Source: Cryptosporangium arvum DSM 44712 (lineage in GTDB: Bacteria; Actinomycetota; Actinomycetes; Mycobacteriales; Cryptosporangiaceae). From it: DNA of 64,000 nucleotides. The position numbers were made by a program, and so were the translations under genes. Of the stretch, positions 25,897 to 32,741 are shown piece after piece. Each line of letters starts with the position of its first letter. The stretch's first letter is position 1. The stretch covers positions 5,115,251 through 5,179,250 of the forward strand of contig NZ_KK073874.1 in NCBI RefSeq assembly GCF_000585375.1. The letters run 5' to 3'. Under the pieces are notes generated by a model, which saw nothing but the letters and a program-made list of their open reading frames with translations, was not told the origin of the DNA and searched no databases.

Positions 25897-27048
25897 GTGC
25901 AGCCCGAACCGATCGCCCCGGACTCACCGGGGGCCGTCCTCCGCCTCGTGCGTTCGGGTCAGGCCGCGTCCCGCTCCGACATCGCGCGCCTGACCCACGT
26001 ATCGGCCTCCACCGCGGCCACCCGCGTCGAAGCCCTGATCGAGCTCGGGTTCCTGCACGAGACCGGGGCCGGACGCTCCCGGGGCGGGCGGCGTCCGCGG
26101 GTGCTCGAGCTGCGGACGAACGCCGGGGTGGTCGCCGCCGCCGACCTGGGCGCCCACCACGCGACGCTCGCGCTGTTCGACCTCGGCGGCACGCTGCTGG
26201 CCGAGCACGAGCTCCCGATGGACATCGCCGACGGTCCGGAGCGGGTGCTGGACTGGCTGGTGGAGCGGGTCGGCGCACTGGCCGAGGGACAGGCCCCGCT
26301 GCGCGGCCTCACCGTGGGCGTGCCCGGCCCGGTGGACTTCCGGGCCGGCCGGGTCGTGTCGCCCTCGCGCATGCCCGGCTGGAACGGCGCCGACGTCCCG
26401 GCGCTGGCCCGGGCGTTCACCGACGTGCCGGTGCTGGTGGAGAACGACGCCAACCTGATGGCGCTGGGCGAGTTCTCGGCCGCGCCCAGCGAGCACCTGG
26501 TGTTCCTGAAGGCCGGCTCGGGCATCGGCTGCGGCGTGATCGCGTCCGGCCAGCTGCACCGGGGCGCACGCGGCGCGGCCGGGGACATCAGCCACGCGCC
26601 GGTCTCCGACCAGCAGGACGTGCCGTGCTCGTGCGGACGCACCGGCTGCCTGGACGCGGTGGCCAGCGGCGCCGCCCTGGCCCGGCGGCTGGCCGAGGCG
26701 GGCTTCGACGTACGCGCCACCACCGACGTGGTCCGGATCGCGCGCGACGCCGAGCCGGTGTCGGCACGCATGTTCCGCGACGCCGGGCGCGCGACCGCCG
26801 ACGTGCTGGCCACGATCGTCAACTTCTTCAACCCCGACACGCTCGTGCTCGGCGGTCAGCTGAGCCAGGCCGAACCGTACGTCGCGAATATCCGGTCGAC
26901 GCTGTACGAGCGGTGCCTGCCGATGGCCGTGGAGAAACTCGTGATCGAGCCGAGCCGGGCCGGGCGCCTGGCCGGCGTGATCGGCGGTGGCCACCTGATG
27001 CTCGAGCACCTCTTCGACCCGGCCCGGGTCAACACGCTCTTCGCCTAG
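25897..27048 (+). CDS. ROK family transcriptional regulator
   Basis: A 383-residue repressor with an N-terminal winged helix (SRSDIARLTHVSASTAATRVEALIELGFL in overlapping parts) and a ROK sugar-sensing domain. The latter has VLVENDANLMALGE and the zinc motif CSCGRTGCLDA. Divergence from the amino-acid transporter/asparaginase/ROK-kinase operon, with 107 shared bases, makes that operon the obvious target. A sugar-type ligand would then control an amino-acid importer. The GTG at 25897 has TACAAC about 7 bases upstream, so the mRNA may be leaderless. The next gene begins 12 bases after its stop. Confidence 0.9.
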   Translation: MQPEPIAPDSPGAVLRLVRSGQAASRSDIARLTHVSASTAATRVEALIELGFLHETGAGRSRGGRRPRVLELRTNAGVVAAADLGAHHATLALFDLGGTLLAEHELPMDIADGPERVLDWLVERVGALAEGQAPLRGLTVGVPGPVDFRAGRVVSPSRMPGWNGADVPALARAFTDVPVLVENDANLMALGEFSAAPSEHLVFLKAGSGIGCGVIASGQLHRGARGAAGDISHAPVSDQQDVPCSCGRTGCLDAVASGAALARRLAEAGFDVRATTDVVRIARDAEPVSARMFRDAGRATADVLATIVNFFNPDTLVLGGQLSQAEPYVANIRSTLYERCLPMAVEKLVIEPSRAGRLAGVIGGGHLMLEHLFDPARVNTLFA

Positions 27049-27060
27049 GAGAATGGGCGA

Positions 27061-27600
27061 GTGCAACCCTTATTGACGATCGCGCCCTTCACCTCCGAGG
27101 ACGCCGCGGACGCGGTCACCGTGGCCCGGCTCACCGAGCTGATCAACGAGGTCTACGCGGCGGGCGAAAGTGGCCTCTGGATCCCCGGGCAGAGCCGCAC
27201 GACCGTGGGTGAGGTCGCGAACCTCGCCCGCGCCGGCGAGCTGTGGGTGGCCCGGCTCGACGACGAGCTGGTCGGCTCGATCCGCCTCTGCCGCCTCGAC
27301 GACACGACGAGCGAGTTCGGCATGCTCGTCGCGTCGACGAAACACCGCGGGCTCGGCATCGGCCGCGAACTGGTGCGCTTCGCCGAGGCCAACGCCCGCA
27401 GCGCCGGCGACACCACGATGCAGCTCGAGGTGCTCACACCGCAGGACTGGACCCATCCGGTGAAGCAGTTCCTCGTCGACTGGTACACCCGCCTCGGCTA
27501 CGTCAACGTCCGCACCGAGGACTTCGCCCCCGCGTATCCCCACCTCTCACCCTTCCTGGCCACCCCCTGCGACTTCCGCATCTTCCACAAGACGCTCTAG
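27061..27600 (+). CDS. GNAT family N-acetyltransferase
   Basis: A 179-residue acetyltransferase. The acetyl-CoA motif A is visible as EFGMLVASTKHRGLGIGRELVRFAE, followed by LEVLTP and the late segment FLVDWYTRLGYVNVR. It has a GTG start 12 bases after the ROK regulator and probably shares its transcript. The acceptor is unknown; a small amine or amino acid would fit the setting. Confidence 0.85.
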   Translation: MQPLLTIAPFTSEDAADAVTVARLTELINEVYAAGESGLWIPGQSRTTVGEVANLARAGELWVARLDDELVGSIRLCRLDDTTSEFGMLVASTKHRGLGIGRELVRFAEANARSAGDTTMQLEVLTPQDWTHPVKQFLVDWYTRLGYVNVRTEDFAPAYPHLSPFLATPCDFRIFHKTL

Positions 27601-27633
27601 ACCTAGACTCGGCGTTCGGACGAAGGAGGGTCA

Positions 27634-28221
27634 GTGACGAGCGTGGCCAGCGAGCAGAGCACCCCGGCGCGCGGGCGGCAGCGGGTGATCGACTCGGCGC
27701 TCGCGCAATTCGCCGAATTCGGCGTCGAGGGCACGTCGCTGCAGATGATCGCCGACGCGATGGGCGTCACGAAGGCCGCGGTGTACTACCACTTCAAGAC
27801 CAAGGACGAGATCGTCCTGGCCGTCGTCGCTCCGGCGCTCGGGCAGCTGCGCGAGATCCTCGACCACGCCGACGCGCAGCGCACGCACTCCACCCGTACC
27901 CGCACCTTCCTCACCGGGTTCGTGCACCTGGTCGTGGGGCACCGCGAACTGCTCACCCTGCTCTACGACGACGTCGCGGTGCTGCGCACACTCCGCCGGC
28001 ACCTGCCCGACTTCGCCGACTACGAACGCCGGATCCCCGTCGCGGTGGTCGGGGCCGACGCCGATCCCGGCCAGCGGGTAGCGGCGGCGGTGGCGCTCAC
28101 CGGCATCGTGGCCGCGGCCGGCAGCCCCGAGTTCGCCGCGCTGGGCGACGCCGAGCTCGAGGGCCACCTCCTGGGCGCCGGCCTCCGCCTGATCACGCCC
28201 CGCCGCCGTCCCCGGCCGTGA
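27634..28221 (+). CDS. TetR family transcriptional regulator
   Basis: A 195-residue repressor with the TetR helix-turn-helix at about 15-60 (ALAQFAEFGVEGTSLQMIADAMGVTKAAVYYHFKTKDEI, read in parts) and a variable ligand domain. The GTG start has GAAGGAGG 5 bases upstream. It overlaps the next gene tail to tail by 29 bases. Its targets are not evident, as neighbours upstream belong to another unit. Confidence 0.9.
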   Translation: MTSVASEQSTPARGRQRVIDSALAQFAEFGVEGTSLQMIADAMGVTKAAVYYHFKTKDEIVLAVVAPALGQLREILDHADAQRTHSTRTRTFLTGFVHLVVGHRELLTLLYDDVAVLRTLRRHLPDFADYERRIPVAVVGADADPGQRVAAAVALTGIVAAAGSPEFAALGDAELEGHLLGAGLRLITPRRRPRP

Positions 28222-28858
28222 CCGGCGGGGACGCCCAGCGCAGCGGGGTGACCAGCAGGTCGATGAACCGGTCGACGACCCGGTAGGCCTCGGAGACCTC
28301 GCCGCCGCGGATGATCGCCTCACGCAGCGCGGCATCGACCACGGCCCAGAGCATGAGCGCGGTGTCCTCGGCCGCCGCCGGTCCGAGCGCGTCGAGGTCA
28401 TAGGCCAGGATCATCCGGGTGTCACGTTCGGTGGCGGCGATCAGCGCCGCCGCCCGCGCGTCGGCCGTGGTGCGCAGCGCGACGTGCACCCGGTAGTGCC
28501 AGGGCCGGAGCTCGAACGCCCGGATGATCGTGTGCAGGCGGATCCGGAGCCGTTCCTCCGGCCGGAGGTGCCCGGCCACCTCGCGCGCGGGCGCCAGCTC
28601 CGGCGCCGACACCGCCCATTCGAGCACGGCCGACGCGTACAGGTACTCCTTCGACGGGAAGTACCGGTAGACGGTGCCGAGCGCGACGTCGGCCGCCTGG
28701 GCCACCGAGCGCATCTGGATGTGCTCGTACTCGCCCGAATCGAGCGCCCGCAGCGCGGCGGAGAGGATGCGCTGGCGCCGCGCGATCTGCGTCGCGGTGA
28801 GTTTGGGCCGCGCGTACCGCACCACCGCGCTGGCGTTCACGATCGCGTCGTCGACCAT
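28193..28858 (-). CDS. TetR family transcriptional regulator (KstR-like)
   Basis: A 221-residue regulator. The DNA-binding part (RRQRILSAALRAL, MRSVAQAADVALGTVYRYFPSKEYLY) and the C-terminal YRVVDRFIDLLVTPLRW resemble the KstR-type branch, which controls sterol and lipid catabolism in actinomycetes. It is divergent from the alcohol dehydrogenase over 110 bases that contain GAACC/GGTTC inverted repeats, so it probably represses that gene and itself. Its ligand is not known. Confidence 0.9.
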   Translation of the reverse strand: MVDDAIVNASAVVRYARPKLTATQIARRQRILSAALRALDSGEYEHIQMRSVAQAADVALGTVYRYFPSKEYLYASAVLEWAVSAPELAPAREVAGHLRPEERLRIRLHTIIRAFELRPWHYRVHVALRTTADARAAALIAATERDTRMILAYDLDALGPAAAEDTALMLWAVVDAALREAIIRGGEVSEAYRVVDRFIDLLVTPLRWASPPVTAGDGGGA

Positions 28859-28922
28859 CGCCCCTCCCGCGCGGAATGAACTGGATTCTAGACCTATCGC
28901 CGCCGGTCCGATTGACAGCTAT

Positions 28923-28947
28923 TAGAACCCGGTTCCACTATGGAACC
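28923..28947. promoter_or_regulatory. TetR-type operator in the TetR/alcohol dehydrogenase intergenic region
   Basis: TAGAACC-C-GGTTCCA contains perfect GAACC/GGTTC arms around one base (28925-28935). GGTTCC also pairs with GGAACC at 28942-28947 across ACTAT. A near-identical site stands upstream of the TetR gene at 31625. KstR sites (TNNAACNNGTTNNA) are similar but have a 2-base centre. Confidence 0.6.
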
Positions 28948-28968
28948 CCGACGACCCCGGGTGGATCG

Positions 28969-30039
28969 ATGATCGAGTGCCGCTGTGCCGTCCTGCGTGA
29001 CGTCGACGCCCCGTACACGGTGGAGACCGTCACCCTCGCCGCGCCCGGACCCGGTGAGGTCCTGGTGCGGATCGTCGGTGCCGGGATGTGCCACACCGAC
29101 CAGATCGCCCGCGCCGGCGTGCTCGGGCCGACGTTCCTCCCCGCGATCCTCGGACACGAGGGCTCCGGCGTCGTCGCGGAGATCGGGCCGGGTGTCACGA
29201 CGCTCGCGCCCGGCGACCACGTCGTGCTCTCGTTCGACTCCTGCGGTTCCTGCGCCGAGTGCCACGCGGGCACCCCGGTGCACTGCGGCGCGTTCGAACG
29301 GCACAACCTCGCCGGCGGCACCGGCGTCGCCACCGACGCGGCGGGGGCGCCGCTGACCAGCCGCTGGTTCGGTCAGTCGTCGTTCGGCGAGTACGCGATC
29401 GCGTCCGAGCGCAACGCGGTGAAGGTCGACGCGGACGTGCCGCTGGAGCTCCTCGGCCCGCTCGGCTGCGGGATCCAGACCGGCGCCGGCGTCGTCCTCA
29501 ACACGCTGCGACTGGCGCCGGGCCGGTCGATCGCGGTGTTCGGCACCGGCGCGGTGGGGATGGCGGCGGTGCTCGCCGCGAAACTGTCGGGGGCGAGCGA
29601 GATCATCGCGGTCGACATCCGGCGCAGCCGACGGGAGTTCGCGGTGGAGATGGGCGCGACGCGGGCGGTGGACGGCACCGCCGACGACGTGTCCGCGCAG
29701 GTGGGCAAGGTCGACGTCAGCTTCGACACGACCGGGAACCCGGTCGCGATGAGCACCGCGATCGACGTGCTGCGCCGCCCCGGCCGGTGCGTGCTCGTCG
29801 GCGCCGGCTTCGAGCCGCTGACGGTCTTCCCGCCCACGCTCGCCGGCAAGACGATCACGTACGTCTACGAGGGCGACGCGGTGCCGCACGTCTTCATCCC
29901 GCAGCTGATCCGGCTGTGGAAACAGGGTGTCTTCCCGTTCGACCGGCTGATCACCGAGTACCCACTGGATCGGATCAACTCGGCCGAATCGGACGTCTCC
30001 CGAGGTACCGTCGTGAAACCGGTTCTAGTCATGCGTTAG
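28969..30039 (+). CDS. Zinc-dependent alcohol dehydrogenase (aryl/benzyl-alcohol type)
   Basis: A 356-residue medium-chain dehydrogenase. The catalytic zinc ligands are in GMCHTDQ and GHEGSG with the later Cys in GPLGCGIQTG. The structural zinc lobe is CGSCAECHAG plus a later Cys. The cofactor motif GTGAVGMAAVLAAK is followed by VDIRRSR, where Asp suggests NAD. The profile resembles aryl-alcohol dehydrogenases such as XylB. It should oxidise an alcohol to an aldehyde for the broken aldehyde dehydrogenase downstream. The ATG at 28969 is chosen for its GGGTGGA and family N-terminus. Confidence 0.92.
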   Translation: MIECRCAVLRDVDAPYTVETVTLAAPGPGEVLVRIVGAGMCHTDQIARAGVLGPTFLPAILGHEGSGVVAEIGPGVTTLAPGDHVVLSFDSCGSCAECHAGTPVHCGAFERHNLAGGTGVATDAAGAPLTSRWFGQSSFGEYAIASERNAVKVDADVPLELLGPLGCGIQTGAGVVLNTLRLAPGRSIAVFGTGAVGMAAVLAAKLSGASEIIAVDIRRSRREFAVEMGATRAVDGTADDVSAQVGKVDVSFDTTGNPVAMSTAIDVLRRPGRCVLVGAGFEPLTVFPPTLAGKTITYVYEGDAVPHVFIPQLIRLWKQGVFPFDRLITEYPLDRINSAESDVSRGTVVKPVLVMR

Positions 30040-30234
30040 GTCAGGAGCCCGGTCGCGCAGCTGTCACGAACCCCGACCCATCCCGAGCCGCCGCCAGTCA
30101 GGAGCCCGGTCGCGCAGCCGTCACCTCTGACGAACCCCAACCCACCTCGAGCCGCCGCCAGTCAGGAGCCCGGTCGCGCAGCCGTCACCTCTGACGAACC
30201 CCAACCCACCTCGAGCCGCCGCCAGTCAGGAGCC
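30040..30234. repeat. 64-bp tandem repeats before the aldehyde dehydrogenase remnant
   Basis: Units begin with GTCAGGAGCCCGGTCGCGCA at 30040 (57 bases, shortened), 30097 (64), 30161 (64, identical to the one before) and 30225 (first 10 bases only). Each full unit contains GTCACCTCTGAC, which matches GTCACCTCCGAC just after the GTG at 30239, so the array looks like serial duplication of that gene's translation-start region. Confidence 0.9.
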
Positions 30235-30238
30235 GACA

Positions 30239-31509
30239 GTGTCCGTCACCTCCGACTATCCGCGAACCCTCACCATCGACGGCAGGCGCTGCTCGCCGCC
30301 GCGGACGCCGTCGACGCCGCGTCCGCGGACCTGGCCGCGATCCTCGTCGCCGAACAGGGCAAACCACTGCGTGACGCCCGCGCCGAAACGTTCGCCGTCT
30401 CCCTGTGGCTGCGGTACTACGCGGGCCTGGAGCTCGCGCCCGAGATCGTGCGCGACGACGAGAAGGGCTACGCGGAGGTCCACCGCAAGCCGATCGGGGT
30501 GGTCGCGGCCATCACCCCGTGGAACTTCCCGCTGACCCTCGCCATGTGGAAGATCGCGCCGGCGCTGCGGGCGGGCAACACCGTCGTGATCAAGCCGTCG
30601 CCGTACACGCCGCTGGCCACGCTGGCGCTCGGCGAGGTGCTGCGCACCGTGCTGCCCCCGGGTGTGCTCAACGTCGTGACCGGCCCCGATCCGCTCGGCG
30701 CGTCGCTCACCACCCATCCGCTGGTGCGCAAGATCAGCTTCACCGGGTCGACCGCGACCGGCAAGAAGGTCGCCGCGGCCGCCGCGGACGACCTGAAGCG
30801 CGTCACGCTGGAGCTCGGCGGCAACGACCCGGCCGTCGTCCTGCCCGGCGCGAACGTCGCCGACATCGCCGGGCCGCTGTTCTGGAGCGGCTTCCTCAAC
30901 AACGGCCAGACCTGCCTGGCCGTGAAGCGCGTCTACGTGCACGAATCCCAGCACGACGAACTGGTCGACGCGCTCGCCGCGATCGCCGAGGGCGTGAAGG
31001 TCGACCAGGGCCTGGTCGAGGGCGTGCAACTCGGCCCGATCAACAACAAGCCGCAGTACGAGCGGGTGAGCGGCCTGGTGGAGGACGCGATCGCCCAGGG
31101 CGCACGCGTGGCCGCCGGCGGCTCGCGGTACGACCGGGACGGCTATTTCTTCCGTCCGACGATCCTGGCCGGGCTCTCCGACGGCGTCCGGATCGTGGAC
31201 GAGGAACAGTTCGGCCCGGTGCTCCCCGTCCTGACCTACCGCGACGTCGACGACGCGGTGGCCAGAGCCAACAACACCACGTACGGCCTCACCGCGTCGG
31301 TGTGGTCCCACGATCCGGCCCACGCGGCCGAGGTCGCCGCCGAGATCGACGCCGGTCAGGTGACCGTGAACGCACACGGGAGCGCGATCACCCCGGATCT
31401 GCCGTTCGGGGGGCACAAACACAGCGGGATCGGCGTGGAGAACGGGCCGTGGGGGTTGTTGGGCTTCACCGAGATCCAGGTGATCGCCGGGCCGCCACGC
31501 GGCCGCTGA
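30239..31509 (+). pseudogene. Aldehyde dehydrogenase with an out-of-frame N-terminal deletion
   Basis: GTG at 30239 starts MSVTSDYPRTLTIDG, a normal N-terminus for this family. The next recognisable segment (RRQALLAAADAVDAASADLA...LVAEQGKPL, from 30277) is in another frame, and the 40-odd residues that should lie between are missing. From 30448 a 353-codon frame carries everything else: TPWNFP, KPSPYTP, ELGGN with the catalytic Glu, NNGQTC with the catalytic Cys, and EEQFGPVLPV. A product from GTG 30448 would lack about 110 residues of the NAD domain and is unlikely to work. It follows the alcohol dehydrogenase, whose product it would have oxidised. Confidence 0.75.
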
Positions 31510-31519
31510 CGTCGGTGGT

Positions 31520-31550
31520 GTGCGCGCGGCGCGAACGGGGCCGCGCGCAC
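31520..31550. terminator. Terminator hairpin after the aldehyde dehydrogenase remnant
   Basis: Perfect 11-base arms GTGCGCGCGGC and GCCGCGCGCAC surround a 9-base loop, 11 bases past the stop. Confidence 0.7.
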
Positions 31551-31567
31551 CCGCGGAGTCGTGGGGT

Positions 31568-31580
31568 AGAACCTGGTTCT
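31568..31580. promoter_or_regulatory. TetR-type operator upstream of the 31625 regulator
   Basis: AGAACC-T-GGTTCT is a perfect 6-base inverted repeat around one base. It matches the operator at 28923 in 11 of 13 central positions, which implies the same or a closely related repressor. Confidence 0.6.
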
Positions 31581-31624
31581 GTTGTGGGAACGAGCGCGTC
31601 GGTGGCTCGGCGTACTATGTCCCG

Positions 31625-32215
31625 GTGCCGACCGGGGTAGCGCTTCGTGACGTTCGGGCGCAGTTGTTCGACGCCGCGGAGCGGGTCTTGCTGCGGTCCG
31701 GGCCGAGTGCGTTGACCAGTCGCGCGGTCACCGATGAGGCCGGTGTGGCCAAGGGGGTCCTGCACCGGCATTTCGCGGACTTCGATGCGTTCCTGGCCGA
31801 CTTCGTGCTCGATCGGGTCGAGCGGATGGACTCGCAGACCGAGTCGCTGCGGAGTGCCGCCGGGACCGGGACCGTGGTCGGCAACGTCGCGGCCGCGGTG
31901 ACCGCGTTGTTCGGGTCGGTGGCGGTGGCGATCGTGCCGCTGGTGATTTTCCGCGACGAGCTTCGCGCTCGCCTCCGCGACGCGTGGCCGGCCGGCGTTC
32001 CGGTGCTCACCGAGGGCGCGATCATGGTCGCGTCCTATCTCGCCGCGGAGCAGGAACTCGGCCGCCTGGGTTCCGACGCGCCCGTGGACGGGCTCGCTCC
32101 GACCCTCATCGGCGCCGGCCACCTCCTCTTCGCCGACCGCACCGGCGCCCCACCCACCCCCGACGCCGTGCACTCCATGGTCACCACCGTGCTCGGGGCC
32201 CACCTCCGCCCCTGA
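31625..32215 (+). CDS. TetR family transcriptional regulator
   Basis: A 196-residue regulator: LFDAAERVLLRSGPSALTSRAVTDEAG-VAKGVLHRHFADFDAFLADF is the TetR DNA-binding domain. I start at GTG 31625; the frame is open upstream but without a ribosome site. TACTAT at 31613-31618 sits where a -10 would be for a leaderless transcript. The GAACC operator lies 45 bases upstream. It probably co-regulates the alcohol/aldehyde dehydrogenase pair. The 214 bases after it contain no gene until the ArsR remnant. Confidence 0.85.
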   Translation: MPTGVALRDVRAQLFDAAERVLLRSGPSALTSRAVTDEAGVAKGVLHRHFADFDAFLADFVLDRVERMDSQTESLRSAAGTGTVVGNVAAAVTALFGSVAVAIVPLVIFRDELRARLRDAWPAGVPVLTEGAIMVASYLAAEQELGRLGSDAPVDGLAPTLIGAGHLLFADRTGAPPTPDAVHSMVTTVLGAHLRP

Positions 32216-32407
32216 CCGACCTTCCGGCCGCCTGACTTCCCGCCCGCCCCGCCCCCACGCGGCTGGACCGTGCGCGGATCACTCCCGGGCGGACCAGTTT
32301 CGCGCGACCGACCCCGCTCACCCCGGTCGAGGGCCCACTCCGCCTCCGGACCGACCTGGTGGGCCCCGGCGGTGAGCGGATCCGCCCGCCGGCCGGATGC
32401 CGATCGC

Positions 32408-32429
32408 CTAAGTGCCAGCATTGACTTAG
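32408..32429. promoter_or_regulatory. ArsR-type operator at the start of the decayed ArsR gene
   Basis: CTAAGT (32408-32413) and ACTTAG (32424-32429) are perfect 6-base arms around 10 bases, ending directly at the ATG at 32430. This position and sequence type are usual for autoregulatory ArsR sites. Confidence 0.5.
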
Positions 32430-32715
32430 ATGAGTCGAGGCCGGCGCGATCGGGGCCGCGCACGCGTTCGACATCCTGGGGGACCCGGTGCGCCGGCGCA
32501 TTGTGGAGTTGCTCGCCGACGGGGAGCGGAGTTCGGGCGCGATCACCGAGGCGATCCGGGCCGAGTTCGGGCTGTCCCCCGCGACCGACTCGCACCATCG
32601 GCGCGTTCTGCGTGAGGGCCGGTTCGCGTCGGTCCGGCCCCGGCGGTGGCGAACCGGATCAGGTGGCGTCCGCGGTCGCGGCCATCACCGCGTTCCACGT
32701 CGCCGGAGACGATGA
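32430..32715 (+). pseudogene. Decayed ArsR family regulator
   Basis: The frame AAHAFDILGDPVRRRIVELL-ADGERSSGAITEAI...HHRRVLREGRFASVRP is a clear ArsR winged helix. It has no start codon of its own: the in-frame TGA at 32431 closes it, while the ATG at 32430 is in another frame, so at least one frameshift separates them. After SVRP the expected C-terminal segment continues in a third frame as GGEPDQVASAVAAITAFHVAG. Two frameshifts within 290 bases mean that no complete protein can be made. It is convergent with the kinase gene. Confidence 0.65.
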
Positions 32716-32741
32716 CGCGCACTCAGGTGCGCGCGAGGCCA

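Noticed and set aside
30040-30234. CRISPR or attachment-site repeats
   Set aside because: 64-bp units are contiguous and derive from the adjacent gene start; there is no integrase, tRNA or spacer.
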